Notes: generated by a model from the sequence alone, not told the origin. Positions 9,064 through 18,517 are shown, numbered from the stretch's first letter. The stretch: DNA of 64,000 nucleotides from Enterobacter chengduensis (GCF_001984825.2 NZ_CP043318.1:1178001-1242000), one strand, 5' to 3'. Translations and numbers: made by a program.

Positions 9064-10348
9064 TGTACAGTCCGGGGACATAGTGAACACTTGTTCGGGG
9101 ACATGGTAGACACTTACAACTAAGGCATAAGAACCCGTTTATGGAGTCGCTTATGCCGTGGGATGCGAGAGATACCATGTCATTACGTACCGAGTTTGTT
9201 TTGTTCGCCTCGCAGGACGGGGCGAACATCCGTTCCCTCTGCCGTCGCTTCGGCATTTCACCTGCTACCGGCTACAAGTGGCTTCAGCGCTGGGCTGTCG
9301 AGGGCGAACCCGGCCTGCAGGACCGCCCCCGCACGCCGCATCATTCCCCCAACCGCTCGTCTGACGACGTCACCGCCCTGCTGCGCATGGCACATGAGCG
9401 TCATGAACGCTGGGGCGCCCGCAAGATTAAGCGCTGGCTGGAAGACCAGGGACACCGTATGCCTGCCTTCAGCACTGTCCATAACCTGATGGCCCGTCAC
9501 GGCCTGCTGCCCGGCACGGCTCCGGGTATTCCGGCCACCGGACGGTTCGAACATGACGCCCCGAACCGGCTCTGGCAGATGGATTTTAAGGGGCACTTCC
9601 CCTTTGGCGGCGGCCGTTGCCATCCGCTCACCCTGCTCGACGACCACTCCCGTTTTTCCCTGTGCCTCACACACTGTACCGATGAACGGCGTGAGACCGT
9701 GCAGCAACAGCTGGTCAGCGTCTTTGAACGCTACGGCCTGCCGGACCGGATGACGATGGATAACGGCTCACCGTGGGGCGACACAACCGGCACCTGGACG
9801 GCGCTGGAGCTGTGGCTGATGCGCCACGGTATCCGGGTGGGCCATTCCCGGCCTTATCATCCGCAGACGCAGGGCAAGCTGGAGCGTTTTCACCGCAGCC
9901 TGAAGGCGGAAGTGCTGCAGGGGAAATGGTTCGCGGACAGCGGCGAGCTGCAGCGTGCCTTCGACCACTGGCGGACGGTCTATAACCTTGAACGCCCGCA
10001 CGAGGCGCTGGATATGGCGGTCCCGGCCTCACGCTATCAGCCGTCTGCGCGGCAGTACGGCGGCAGCGTGACGCCCCCGGAATATGATGAAGGTGTGCTG
10101 GTCAGGAAAGTGGATATCAGCGGGAAGCTGAGCTTACAGGGAGCCAGTCTGAATGCAGGAAAGGCGTTCAGGGGAGAACGGGTGGGGCTGAAGGAGACGC
10201 AGGAGGATGGCTGCTATGAAGTGTGGTGGTACAGCACGAAAGTGGGGGTGATCGACCTGAAGAAAAAGTCGATCACCATGGGTAAAGGATGTTAAAAAGT
10301 GTTCACCATGTCCCCGAACACCTGTCTACCATGTCCCCGGACCGTACA
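9064..10348 (+). mobile_element. IS481-family insertion sequence, 1285 bp, apparently complete
   Basis: The ends are TGTACAGTCCGGGGACAT (from 9064) and its imperfect inverted copy ending at 10348 (TGTACGGTCCGGGGACAT when read inward). Similarity extends about 50 bp into each side. Both ends contain two copies of a GGGGACAT-GT-ACA subunit, probably transposase binding sites. The direct repeat GAGGG flanks the element (9059-9063 and 10349-10353). One intact DDE transposase fills the interior. The element sits between mmuM and tauA and interrupts a dispersed palindrome; removal restores CCCTCTCCCTTGAGGGAG and the following AGGG. Confidence 0.93.
9153..10295 (+). CDS. IS481-family transposase
   Basis: 380 residues from the ATG at 9153, preceded 6 bases upstream by GGAG. 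An ATG four codons earlier has no ribosome site. The start MPWDARDTMSLRTEFV is typical of the family. A helix-turn-helix (about residues 20-60: IRSLCRRFGISPATGYKWLQ) precedes an HTH/linker and an rve-type integrase core. The catalytic triad is Asp144 (QMDFKG), Asp203 (MDNGSPWG) and Glu244 (GKLERF). The C-terminal part (about 290-380) is the small beta domain usual for IS481. No frameshift or early stop is seen, so it may be active. It mobilises the flanking IS. Confidence 0.93.
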   Translation: MPWDARDTMSLRTEFVLFASQDGANIRSLCRRFGISPATGYKWLQRWAVEGEPGLQDRPRTPHHSPNRSSDDVTALLRMAHERHERWGARKIKRWLEDQGHRMPAFSTVHNLMARHGLLPGTAPGIPATGRFEHDAPNRLWQMDFKGHFPFGGGRCHPLTLLDDHSRFSLCLTHCTDERRETVQQQLVSVFERYGLPDRMTMDNGSPWGDTTGTWTALELWLMRHGIRVGHSRPYHPQTQGKLERFHRSLKAEVLQGKWFADSGELQRAFDHWRTVYNLERPHEALDMAVPASRYQPSARQYGGSVTPPEYDEGVLVRKVDISGKLSLQGASLNAGKAFRGERVGLKETQEDGCYEVWWYSTKVGVIDLKKKSITMGKGC

Positions 10349-10374
10349 GAGGGAGAGGGCTGGGGTGAGGGGGA
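10349..10374. repeat. Dispersed palindromic repeat, right part after IS
   Basis: GAGGGAGAGGGCTGGGGTGA then GGGGGA continues the repeat interrupted at 9063. The rest of the gap to tauA (10375-10669) holds another fragment of the same type near 10510-10535 (CTCACCCCACGGGGAGAGGG). No gene that I can support is present there. Confidence 0.7.
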
Positions 10375-10669
10375 GCATACGGCTGAAGTGGTCATTTCGT
10401 TCACTTTATGTTCCTTGCTACTCTGTAAGGACATGGCCGGGCTCCCGGCGGTAAATCGCCGCTTCCTGAAGTCACATGCATCGCTTCAGGTATAAAATTG
10501 CTGGAGATTCCTCACCCCACGGGGAGAGGGAAAATGAACCGCACAAAACCGACTATCCTTTCCCGCTTTTTATCTAAAAACGAATCGTTATGAGCGATGC
10601 GTTTTTATTCCTTTATCAAAATTCCCGCGTTGGAAATACTGCCCTCATAACAACAGGGGAGCAGGCACT

Positions 10670-11632
10670 ATGGCTATTTCATCGCGAATCACACTTCTCG
10701 GCGCGCTGGCGCTGTGGGCATTTCAGGCGCAGGCGGTGGACGTCACCGTCGCGTATCAAACCTCCGCAGAACCGGCGAAAGTCGCGCAGGCGGATAACAC
10801 CTTTGCCAAAGCGAGCGGCGCGAACGTCGACTGGCGCAAGTTCGACAGCGGCGCGTCCGTCGTGCGCGCGTTAGCCTCCGGCGACGTGCAGATCGGCAAT
10901 ATCGGATCCAGCCCGCTGGCGGTTGCGGCCAGCCAGCAGGTGCCGATTGAGGTTTTCCTGCTCGCCTCGCAGCTCGGGAACTCTGAAGCGCTGGTGGTGA
11001 AGAAAAACATCTCTAAACCGGAAGATCTTATCGGCAAGCGCATCGCCGTGCCGTTTATCTCCACTACCCACTACAGCCTGCTGGCGGCGCTTAAGCACTG
11101 GGGCATCAAGCCGGGCCAGGTGCAAATTATCAACCTGCAGCCGCCGGCGATTATCGCGGCCTGGCAGCGCGGCGATATTGACGGGGCCTACGTCTGGGCA
11201 CCGGCGGTGAACGAGCTGGAAAAAGACGGCACCGTGCTGACCGATTCCGAAAAGGTGGGCCAGTGGGGCGCGCCAACGCTCGACGTGTGGGTGGTGCGCA
11301 AAGACTTTGCCGAGAAGCATCCTGAGGTGGTGAAAGCCTTCGCGAAAAGCGCGATTGACGCCCAGCAGCCGTACATCAGCAATCCGGATGAGTGGCTCAA
11401 GCAGCCCGCCAACCTGGAAAAACTCTCCCGCCTGAGCGGCGTGCCGGAAGCGGACGTGCCGGGGCTGGTGAAAGGCAACACCTATCTGACCCCCGCGCAG
11501 CAGGTGCAGCAGCTGACCGGGCCGGTGAACAAAGCGATTGTCGATACCGCCACCTTCCTGAAAGAGCAGGGCAAAGTGCCCGCGGTGGCGGCGGATTACA
11601 GCCAGTACGTGACCGATCGTTTTGTGAAATAA
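10670..11632 (+). CDS. tauA: Taurine ABC transporter periplasmic binding protein TauA
   Basis: 320 residues, the E. coli length. A signal peptide ([22 protein letters not shown], cut before VDVTVAYQ) precedes a two-lobed aliphatic-sulfonate/nitrate-type binding protein with [25 protein letters not shown] in lobe I and [12 protein letters not shown] in lobe II. It captures taurine in the periplasm and hands it to TauBC. GGGGAG lies upstream of the ATG. First gene of tauABCD; the operon is normally switched on by Cbl/CysB under sulfate starvation. I could not pin down a Cbl site by eye. The IS481 element ends 321 bp upstream and could have altered upstream regulation. Confidence 0.95.
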   Translation: MAISSRITLLGALALWAFQAQAVDVTVAYQTSAEPAKVAQADNTFAKASGANVDWRKFDSGASVVRALASGDVQIGNIGSSPLAVAASQQVPIEVFLLASQLGNSEALVVKKNISKPEDLIGKRIAVPFISTTHYSLLAALKHWGIKPGQVQIINLQPPAIIAAWQRGDIDGAYVWAPAVNELEKDGTVLTDSEKVGQWGAPTLDVWVVRKDFAEKHPEVVKAFAKSAIDAQQPYISNPDEWLKQPANLEKLSRLSGVPEADVPGLVKGNTYLTPAQQVQQLTGPVNKAIVDTATFLKEQGKVPAVAADYSQYVTDRFVK

Positions 11633-11642
11633 GGAGCTCGCC

Positions 11643-12410
11643 ATGCTGAATATTACGAACCTGTACGCCGATTACGGCGGAAAACCGGCGCTGGAGGACG
11701 TCAACCTGACGCTGGACAGCGGCGAACTGCTGGTGGTGCTCGGCCCGTCCGGATGCGGAAAAACCACGCTGCTGAATCTGATCGCCGGGTTTGTTCCTTA
11801 TCAGCATGGCACCATTCAGCTGGAAGGCAAAAAGGTGGAAGGCCCGGGCGCCGAGCGCGGCGTGGTCTTTCAGAACGAAGGGTTGCTTCCCTGGCGTAAC
11901 GTGCAGGAGAACGTGGCGTTTGGGCTACAGCTTGCGGGCATCGGTCGCGAACAGCGGCTGGAAACGGCGCGGCAGATGCTGAAAAAAGTGGGTCTCGAAG
12001 GGGCGGAAAAACGCTTTATCTGGCAGCTTTCCGGCGGCCAGCGACAGCGCGTCGGGATTGCCCGCGCGCTGGCCGCCAATCCGCAGCTGTTGCTGCTGGA
12101 CGAGCCGTTCGGGGCGCTGGATGCCTTCACCCGCGAGCAGATGCAAACCCTGCTGCTGCGCCTGTGGCATGAGACGGGCAAGCAGGTGCTGCTGATTACC
12201 CACGATATCGAAGAGGCGGTGTTTATGGCCACCGAGCTGGTGCTGCTCTCGCCGGGGCCGGGCCGCGTGCTGGAGCGCTTGCCGCTGGATTTCGCCCGCC
12301 GCTACGTCGCGGGGGAAGCGGTGCGCAGCATCAAGTCCGATCCGCGGTTTATCGAACAGCGTGAGTACGTCTTAAGCCGCGTGTTTGAACAGCGGGAGGC
12401 CTTCTCATGA
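11643..12410 (+). CDS. tauB: Taurine ABC transporter ATPase TauB
   Basis: 255 residues. The Walker A motif GPSGCGKT at 34-41, the Q-loop Gln in [13 protein letters not shown], the signature LSGGQ at 129-133, the Walker B LLLLDEP near 149-155 and the H-loop ([11 protein letters not shown]) are all present. It powers taurine import through TauC. Ten bases separate it from tauA, with AAGGAG just before the ATG, and its last codons overlap tauC by 4 bp. Confidence 0.96.
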   Translation: MLNITNLYADYGGKPALEDVNLTLDSGELLVVLGPSGCGKTTLLNLIAGFVPYQHGTIQLEGKKVEGPGAERGVVFQNEGLLPWRNVQENVAFGLQLAGIGREQRLETARQMLKKVGLEGAEKRFIWQLSGGQRQRVGIARALAANPQLLLLDEPFGALDAFTREQMQTLLLRLWHETGKQVLLITHDIEEAVFMATELVLLSPGPGRVLERLPLDFARRYVAGEAVRSIKSDPRFIEQREYVLSRVFEQREAFS

Positions 12411-13234
12411 GCATCGTCTTCAGTGAAAAAACGCGCCGCACGCGTCTGGCGCCGCGCTGGCCGTTCTCGCGCCAAATCACCCTGAGCGTCGGTACGCTGC
12501 TGGTGCTGCTCGCGGTGTGGTGGGCGGTTGCTGCCCAGCAGTGGATCAGCCCGCTGTTTCTGCCGCCGCCGGGGCAGGTGCTGAGCAAACTCATCGCCAT
12601 CGCCGGGCCGCAGGGCTTTATGGACGCCACGCTCTGGCAGCATCTCGGCGCAAGCCTGACGCGTATCCTGGTGGCGCTGCTGGCGGCGGTGATTATCGGC
12701 ATTCCCGTGGGGATTGCGATGGGGCTGAGCCCGACGGTGCGCGGCATTCTCGACCCGCTGATTGAGCTTTACCGCCCGGTGCCGCCGCTGGCCTATCTGC
12801 CGCTGATGGTGATCTGGTTCGGCATCGGTGAAACGTCAAAAATCCTGCTGATCTATCTGGCGATTTTCGCCCCGGTTGCCATGTCGGCGCTGGCGGGCGT
12901 AAAGAGCGCTCAGCAGGTGCGGATCCGCGCGGCGCAGTCGCTGGGGGCAAGCCGGACGCAGGTGCTGCTGTTCGTGATTTTACCGGGCGCGCTGCCGGAG
13001 ATTTTAACCGGGCTGCGCATCGGCCTCGGCGTGGGCTGGTCCACGCTGGTGGCGGCAGAGCTGATTGCGGCCACGCGCGGCCTCGGGTTTATGGTGCAGT
13101 CGGCGGGAGAGTTCCTGGCGACTGACGTGGTGCTGGCAGGGATCGCGGTTATTGCCGCGATTGCCTTTGGATTAGAGCTGGGGCTGCGCGCGTTACAGCG
13201 CCGCCTGACGCCCTGGCATGGAGAAATACAATGA
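12407..13234 (+). CDS. tauC: Taurine ABC transporter permease TauC
   Basis: 275 residues with about six membrane helices. The permease EAA loop reads [25 protein letters not shown] (it starts near residue 180), where TauB docks. A cytoplasmic positively charged start ([11 protein letters not shown]) precedes the first helix. The gene overlaps tauB and tauD by 4 bp each (ATGA), indicating strict translational coupling. Confidence 0.95.
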   Translation: MSIVFSEKTRRTRLAPRWPFSRQITLSVGTLLVLLAVWWAVAAQQWISPLFLPPPGQVLSKLIAIAGPQGFMDATLWQHLGASLTRILVALLAAVIIGIPVGIAMGLSPTVRGILDPLIELYRPVPPLAYLPLMVIWFGIGETSKILLIYLAIFAPVAMSALAGVKSAQQVRIRAAQSLGASRTQVLLFVILPGALPEILTGLRIGLGVGWSTLVAAELIAATRGLGFMVQSAGEFLATDVVLAGIAVIAAIAFGLELGLRALQRRLTPWHGEIQ

Positions 13235-14082
13235 GTGAACGTCTGACTATTACCCCGCTGGGGCCGCACATTGGCGCGCAGGTGTCGGGCCTGGACGTGG
13301 CCCGTCCGCTGAGCGATAACCAGTTCGAGCAGCTGTACCACGCGGTGCTGCGCCATCAGGTGGTGTTCCTGCGCGAGCAGGCGATCGCTCCGCAGCAGCA
13401 GCGCGCGCTGGCCCTGCGCTTTGGCGATCTGCATATTCATCCGGTCTATCCGCACGCGGAAGGGGTAGAGGAGATTATCGTTCTGGACACCCACAACGAT
13501 AACCCGCCGGATAACGATAACTGGCATACCGACGTGACCTTTATCGAGACGCCGCCCGCCGGGGCCATTCTGGCGGCGAAGCTGCTGCCGGAAACCGGCG
13601 GCGATACGCTGTGGGCCAGCGGGATTGCGGCATACGAGGCGCTTTCCGCGCCGTTCCGGACGCTGCTGAGCGGGCTACGGGCGGAGCACGATTTCAAAAA
13701 ATCGTTCCAGGAATACAAGTACCGTAAGAGTGAAGAGGAACACCAGCGCTGGCAGGAGGCGGTCGCGAAGCATCCGCCGCTGCTGCACCCGGTGGTGCGG
13801 ACCCATCCTGTCACGGGCAAGCAGGCGCTGTTCGTGAACGAAGGGTTTACCACGCGCATTGTGGACGTGACGGAAAAAGAGTGCGAGGCGCTGTTACGCT
13901 TCCTGTTTGCGCACATTACCAAACCGGAGTTCCAGGTGCGCTGGCGCTGGCAGGAGAACGATCTCGCAATCTGGGATAACCGCGTGACGCAGCACTATGC
14001 CAACGCGGACTATCTGCCGCAGCGCCGGATTATGCAGCGGGCGACGATTTTGGGGGATAAGCCGTTTTACCGTGCGCCTTGA
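13231..14082 (+). CDS. tauD: Taurine dioxygenase TauD
   Basis: 283 residues. Fe(II)/2-oxoglutarate-dependent dioxygenase that hydroxylates taurine, giving sulfite and aminoacetaldehyde. The iron-binding facial triad is visible: His99 and Asp101 in NWHTDVTF, and the distal His in [12 protein letters not shown] near 255. The Arg that holds 2-oxoglutarate follows in [13 protein letters not shown]. Sulfite released here feeds cysteine synthesis. Last gene of the tau operon; a dispersed palindrome follows the stop. Confidence 0.96.
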   Translation: MSERLTITPLGPHIGAQVSGLDVARPLSDNQFEQLYHAVLRHQVVFLREQAIAPQQQRALALRFGDLHIHPVYPHAEGVEEIIVLDTHNDNPPDNDNWHTDVTFIETPPAGAILAAKLLPETGGDTLWASGIAAYEALSAPFRTLLSGLRAEHDFKKSFQEYKYRKSEEEHQRWQEAVAKHPPLLHPVVRTHPVTGKQALFVNEGFTTRIVDVTEKECEALLRFLFAHITKPEFQVRWRWQENDLAIWDNRVTQHYANADYLPQRRIMQRATILGDKPFYRAP

Positions 14083-14154
14083 TCCCCTCACCCTAACCCT
14101 CTCCCCAAAGGGGCGAGGGGACTGCCCGGTGCGGTTTTCACTGGGGTGAGGGTA
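14083..14154. repeat. Dispersed CCCTC-rich palindromic repeat between tauD and the acyltransferase gene
   Basis: CCCCTCACCCTAACCCTCTCC and CCAAAGGGGCGAGGGG, then a GGGGTGAGGGT arm. It is the longest-spaced copy of the family and separates two convergent genes. It could act as a bidirectional terminator, though no long T run is present. Confidence 0.7.
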
Positions 14155-15853
14155 TTAAATGTGCCTCTATATACCGCTGATAGCGGTTCGCCTTCAGGTA
14201 ACACAAATCCACCAGCACCAGCCCGTCAACGCAGTTGTTGAACGCCGGGTCGCTGCCAAAATCGATAAACTGCACGCCGCCGGGTTCACATAGCTCCGAA
14301 TACTGCTTGTAGAGCGGCGGAATGCCGCAGCCCAGGTTGCCGAGCAGGGATTTGAGCTTCGTCAGATCGTCCACGTAATCCACGCCGCCGAACTGCGCGA
14401 GCACGTCCGGCAGCGAGGCGGGATAGGGCTGGCGTGACGCGGCGAGCGGGTGGGTCGCGGGGAACCACAGGCGGTAAAAGGCGACCAGCAGATCCCGCGC
14501 CGCAGGCGGTAAGCCGCCGGAAATGGACACCGGGCCAAACAGGTAGCGATAGTGCGGATAACGCGCCAGATAGGCCCCAATGCCTGACCAGAGATAATCC
14601 AGACCCCGACGCCCCCAGTAGCGCGGCTGAATAAAGCTGCGCCCCAGCTCAATGCCGTGCTCCAGCACGTCCTGCATTTTGTCGTCGTAGTGGAACAGGC
14701 TGTAGCTGTATAACCCGTCCAGCCCGCAACGCTCAACCTGCTTTGCGGTGGGCATAAAGCGATACGCCCCGACGATCTCCAGATCCTCATCATCCCACAG
14801 GATCAGGTGCAGATAATCGTCATCGTAACGGTCGGTGTCCCGGCGCTTGCCGCTCCCTTCTTCGACTGCGCGAAACGCAATTTCGCGCAGGCGGCCCAGC
14901 TCGCGCAGCAGCGGAGCCTCTTCCTGACCGTTGCGCTGCCACAGGTAGATGATTTTACCGTCGCTGGTGTTGCCCAGGCATTCGGCCTGCGCCAGCGCGC
15001 GTTTCAGGGTGGCCCGGTCTTCCGGGCGGGCAATAGCGCACTGGGTTTTAAAGACGCCAGGCACTCCCTTGCCAAGACGCATCACGTGCTGACGGCACTG
15101 CTCGGCCATCTCACGCGACGAAAGGGTGGCGCTGTGCCAGTGATGCCAGGCGATCTGCTGGCCGATTTTTATCGGCAGCTGGCTGTGGCGGCGGCGGAAC
15201 ATCTGCTGCATGAGCAGCAGCATCGACAGCGTTGGCGACACCAGCGTGCTGGCATAAAAGAGCAGGCTGTTGTGCGCCTGAATATGCACCGGCAGCAGCG
15301 GTACGCGCAGCTTGCCAGCGAGCTTAATAAAGCCAGAGTGCCATTTTTTATCGCGAATGCCTTTGCGCGTGGGGCGGGACACTTCGCCTGCCGGGAAGAA
15401 GATCAGCACGCCCGCGTTTTGCAGGTGCTGCTCCAGCTGCACCAGCGACGATTTCGCCGTCCTGCCGCCCATATTGTCCACCGGAATAAACAGCGAACTG
15501 AGGGGCTCAAGGTGGGTCAGCATCCGGTTGGTCACGACCTTCACGTCGCGACGCACGCGGGAGACGGCGTACATCAGCGCCAGCCCGTCAAGGGTGCCCG
15601 TCGGGTGGTTGGCAATAATGACCAGCGGGCCATGTTCGGGGATTTGTTCGAGATCGCGGGCGGAAACGGAGCAGAGAATATCAAGGTGTTCCAGAACTTG
15701 CTCCACCATATCCAGTCCTTTCAGGTGGCGGTGAGCTGCGGCAAACTGCTGAAATTCGTCTTCGTAGAACAGTCTTTTTAACAGACTTTTTTGCCAGGGT
15801 GCAGGCCTCGCCTGAGGCCAAAGATCGTCGAGAACGCTATCGAGGCTAAACAT
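14138..15853 (-). CDS. olsF: Bifunctional ornithine-lipid acyltransferase, OlsF-like
   Basis: 571 residues. The N-terminal half is a PlsC-type lysophospholipid acyltransferase with NHPTGTLDG at 82-90 (the catalytic His/Asp block), VDNMGGR near 125 and FPAGEVSR at 153-160. The C-terminal half (about 310-570) looks like an OlsB/GNAT-type N-acyltransferase: REIAFRAVEEGSGKRRDTDRYD, LILWD, GAYR, ELGRSFIQPRYWG and LFGPVSIS. This domain order is that of OlsF of Serratia, which makes ornithine lipids by N-acylating ornithine and then O-acylating lyso-ornithine lipid. The symbol rests on architecture only. Convergent with tauD and 72 bp downstream of hemB on the same strand. Confidence 0.75.
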   Translation of the reverse strand: MFSLDSVLDDLWPQARPAPWQKSLLKRLFYEDEFQQFAAAHRHLKGLDMVEQVLEHLDILCSVSARDLEQIPEHGPLVIIANHPTGTLDGLALMYAVSRVRRDVKVVTNRMLTHLEPLSSLFIPVDNMGGRTAKSSLVQLEQHLQNAGVLIFFPAGEVSRPTRKGIRDKKWHSGFIKLAGKLRVPLLPVHIQAHNSLLFYASTLVSPTLSMLLLMQQMFRRRHSQLPIKIGQQIAWHHWHSATLSSREMAEQCRQHVMRLGKGVPGVFKTQCAIARPEDRATLKRALAQAECLGNTSDGKIIYLWQRNGQEEAPLLRELGRLREIAFRAVEEGSGKRRDTDRYDDDYLHLILWDDEDLEIVGAYRFMPTAKQVERCGLDGLYSYSLFHYDDKMQDVLEHGIELGRSFIQPRYWGRRGLDYLWSGIGAYLARYPHYRYLFGPVSISGGLPPAARDLLVAFYRLWFPATHPLAASRQPYPASLPDVLAQFGGVDYVDDLTKLKSLLGNLGCGIPPLYKQYSELCEPGGVQFIDFGSDPAFNNCVDGLVLVDLCYLKANRYQRYIEAHLIPSPQ

Positions 15854-15925
15854 GGTTACTCCTCCTGCCGTCTTGCGAAGACAGTAGAAGGAGCAGATGT
15901 CGGTTGTATTGCAGTTTGGTGAAGA

Positions 15926-16900
15926 TTAGCGGAGGATTTTTTTCTCGGCCAGATCCAGCGCGAAGTAGCTGAAGATCAGATCCGCGCCCGCGCGTTTGAT
16001 CGCGCCCAGGCTTTCAAGGATCACTTTCTCTTCGTCAATCGCTCCCGCCAGCGCGGCGAATTTGATCATCGCGTACTCGCCGCTCACCTGGTAAGCGCCC
16101 AGCGGCAGCTCGGTGCGCTCGCGGATGTCGCGCAGGATATCGAGATATGCCCCAGCCGGTTTCACCATCAGGCAGTCCGCGCCCTGGGCTTCATCAAGCA
16201 GGGATTCACGAATCGCTTCGCGGCGATTCAGCGGGTTCATCTGATAGGTTTTGCGATCGCCTTTCAGCGCCGTACCGGCCGCTTCACGGAACGGACCGTA
16301 GAACGAAGAGGCAAATTTGGTGGAGTAGGACATGATGGCGGTGTCGGTAAAGCCTGCGGCATCCAGCGCCTGACGAATCGCCTGAACCTGCCCGTCCATC
16401 GCCGCAGAAGGGGCGATGAAATCAGCCCCTGCAGCGGCCGCGACAACGGCCTGCTTGCTAAGGTTCAGCAGGGTGGCATCGTTATCCACGCCGTGGTCGC
16501 ACAGCACGCCGCAGTGGCCGTGAGAGGTATATTCGCAGAAGCAGGTGTCTGACATGACGACCATTTCCGGCACGGTCTCTTTGCAGATGCGGGACATGCG
16601 GGCGACGAGGCCATCTTCTTTCCACGCGTCGCTGCCGGTGGCGTCGGTATGGTGGGAGATGCCAAAGGTCATCACCGAGCGGATCCCCGCGTTGGCAATG
16701 CGTTCAATTTCGCGCGCCAGATATTTCTCCGGAATGCGCATGACGCCCGGCATGGCTTCGATGGCTTTGTAGTCATCGATCTCTTCTTCAACAAAAATCG
16801 GCAACACCAGATCGTTTAAGGTCAGGGTTGTCTCTTCAAACATAGCGCGCAGTGCGGGTGACTTGCGCAGGCGGCGGGGACGTGCAATTAAATCGGTCAT
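15926..16900 (-). CDS. hemB: Delta-aminolevulinic acid dehydratase (porphobilinogen synthase) HemB
   Basis: 324 residues, the E. coli length. It joins two 5-aminolevulinate molecules into porphobilinogen, the second common step of tetrapyrrole synthesis, in the cytoplasm. The metal-binding Cys cluster is visible in [16 protein letters not shown]. The two active-site lysines are in [15 protein letters not shown] and [10 protein letters not shown]. The start [14 protein letters not shown] matches the family. Transcribed on its own promoter or with the acyltransferase gene 72 bp downstream. Confidence 0.97.
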   Translation of the reverse strand: MTDLIARPRRLRKSPALRAMFEETTLTLNDLVLPIFVEEEIDDYKAIEAMPGVMRIPEKYLAREIERIANAGIRSVMTFGISHHTDATGSDAWKEDGLVARMSRICKETVPEMVVMSDTCFCEYTSHGHCGVLCDHGVDNDATLLNLSKQAVVAAAAGADFIAPSAAMDGQVQAIRQALDAAGFTDTAIMSYSTKFASSFYGPFREAAGTALKGDRKTYQMNPLNRREAIRESLLDEAQGADCLMVKPAGAYLDILRDIRERTELPLGAYQVSGEYAMIKFAALAGAIDEEKVILESLGAIKRAGADLIFSYFALDLAEKKILR

Positions 16901-17017
16901 AGTATGCCTGATGTTTGTGGAACAAAGAGGGCTAGTGTACCCGAAAGCGTCGCGAGGTGTTTATTAAAGAGGGCGGTTTAGGGGACGATAGCAGGCCTGC
17001 GACGATGCCCAGATGCG

Positions 17018-17048
17018 GGGCAAACGGTTTTGCGTCAACCGCTTGCCC
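17018..17048 (-). terminator. Hairpin downstream of ampH
   Basis: GGGCAAACGGTT (17018-17029) pairs with AACCGCTTGCCC (17037-17048) with one mismatch. It lies 15 bp past the ampH stop and could end that transcript, but the following T run is absent. Confidence 0.4.
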
Positions 17049-17062
17049 ACGGAATATTGAGA

Positions 17063-18223
17063 TCAGTTAGAGGCGGTGAGAACCTGGGCTTTATTGGCGC
17101 TCAGTTCAGCCACCAGGTTATTAATCCCGTCACTCATATTGACGAAACGCGTATGCGGGGAGCGGGTGACCACCACAAACGCGCCCACGTTTGACTGCGG
17201 GATCATGGCCATATAGGTGATGAACCCGCCACCGCCGCCGGTTTTCTGAATAATACCCGGACGGCCATTTTTCGGTGCCATATAGACCCAGCCCATGCCG
17301 AGCGCGTCGGCTTTACCCGGTACGTCCATCCCGATGACCCGATGCAGCTGAGTACGCTGATAAATCAGGGTCTGCATACGATCGGCCTGGCTGCTGCGCG
17401 AGTAGAAATCTGAGGACAGGAACTGCTGCATCCAGCGCATCATGTCGCCAGGCGTGGAGTAAACGCCGCCGCTGCCCACGGCCGCCAGCGTGTTATTACA
17501 GGGGCTGGCGCCTTTTTCCGCCACCATCAGGCGACGGCACTGGTCCGGGGACGGGGTAAACGTGGTGTCTTTCATGCCGAGCGGACGGGTGATCTGCTCT
17601 TCAAACAGCTGCGTGTACGGTTTGCCAGCCGCCGTTGAGAGGGCATCCGCCAGCAGGTCGAACGCCAGGTTTGAATAAGAGGCCTGCGAGCCCGGTGCCG
17701 CCTTCAGCGTGGCGGTACTCAGATAGCTCCAGCGCTGGTCGCGCGTTGGCCAGACAAACACGTCACGATGCGCCGCCCCGCCTGGCTGCTCACGCGGCAG
17801 GGCGCTGGTGTGGGTGGCAAGGTTCACAAGCCGGATCGGCGTTCCCTGATAGGTTGGCACCCGGGCGCCCGGGGGCGCGTATTTACTGAGCGGGTCGTCG
17901 AGCTTTACTACGCCCTGGTCGAGCAGTTTCACCAGCATTTCGCTGGTCATCAGCTTGGTTAAGGACGCGATGCGGATAACGGAATCCAGCTGCGGGTGAA
18001 TGTTATTTCCCGGGCGCGTTTCGCCAAAGCTGCGGAACACGCGCTGGTTGCCGTCGATGACGACCATCGCCATCCCGGTCGCGCCGCTGCCGTAATAGAT
18101 AAGGTTCGCGTAACGATCGGCAATGTCTGAAGCTAAAACGGGCGCCGTCAGCGGTTGGGCTGCCTGGGCGGTAGAAAAGCTCACCGCACACAGCGCGGCA
18201 AAAGAGAGCAGACAACGTTTCAA
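17063..18223 (-). CDS. ampH: D-Ala-D-Ala carboxypeptidase/endopeptidase AmpH
   Basis: 386 residues from a TTG start at 18221-18223. That start gives LKRCLLSFAALCAVSFSTAQA as the signal peptide and a length matching E. coli AmpH (385). The frame stays open further upstream to an ATG at 18368, but that extension has no family counterpart. Class C beta-lactamase fold in the periplasm, with low beta-lactamase and peptidoglycan-recycling activity. Motifs: SLTK (active-site Ser), YSN in ASYSNLAFDLL, and KTG in IQKTGGGGG. Divergent from sbmA, as in E. coli. Confidence 0.93.
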   Translation of the reverse strand: MKRCLLSFAALCAVSFSTAQAAQPLTAPVLASDIADRYANLIYYGSGATGMAMVVIDGNQRVFRSFGETRPGNNIHPQLDSVIRIASLTKLMTSEMLVKLLDQGVVKLDDPLSKYAPPGARVPTYQGTPIRLVNLATHTSALPREQPGGAAHRDVFVWPTRDQRWSYLSTATLKAAPGSQASYSNLAFDLLADALSTAAGKPYTQLFEEQITRPLGMKDTTFTPSPDQCRRLMVAEKGASPCNNTLAAVGSGGVYSTPGDMMRWMQQFLSSDFYSRSSQADRMQTLIYQRTQLHRVIGMDVPGKADALGMGWVYMAPKNGRPGIIQKTGGGGGFITYMAMIPQSNVGAFVVVTRSPHTRFVNMSDGINNLVAELSANKAQVLTASN

Positions 18224-18427
18224 CGAAAAGCATCCATGAAGTGAATGAAGAAAGTAATGGGTATTTATACTACTAATCGGTACCGTGCAATGCCCCGAAT
18301 TGCATAACGATAGCGAGAAAAACGTAACCATGGGTAAATATGAACAATTTACCTGCGAGCCATCTCCCATTTTGTGACATCGGGCTTATGATAGGCACCG
18401 GTGTCACTCAATTTTACGGAGAACGGT

Positions 18428-18490
18428 ATGTCTGAGAGGCCTGCGGTGAAACGCACCGAAACAATTCTCGAAAACTGGAAAGCGAACTAA
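18428..18490 (+). CDS. Possible 20-residue leader peptide upstream of sbmA
   Basis: An ATG at 18428 with GGAG six bases upstream opens 20 codons: MSERPAVKRTETILENWKAN, stop TAA at 18488. The peptide is soluble and charged. I do not know a named homologue. It sits in the sbmA 5' region, followed by a GC-rich hairpin with a T run (18518-18551), an arrangement that would suit attenuation. It could also be a stand-alone small protein. The rest of the ampH-sbmA gap (18224-18605) shows no further gene. Confidence 0.45.
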   Translation: MSERPAVKRTETILENWKAN

Positions 18491-18517
18491 TAATTAACCC
18501 TCGGGTCTGACCTTTTT

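Noticed and set aside
8983..10374. CRISPR-like repeats around the insertion sequence
   Set aside because: The repeats are palindromic, irregularly spaced and without unique spacers of constant length.
14807..15781. 324-residue plus-strand frame over the OlsF-like gene
   Set aside because: Gln- and Arg-rich composition typical of an antisense shadow; no ribosome site.
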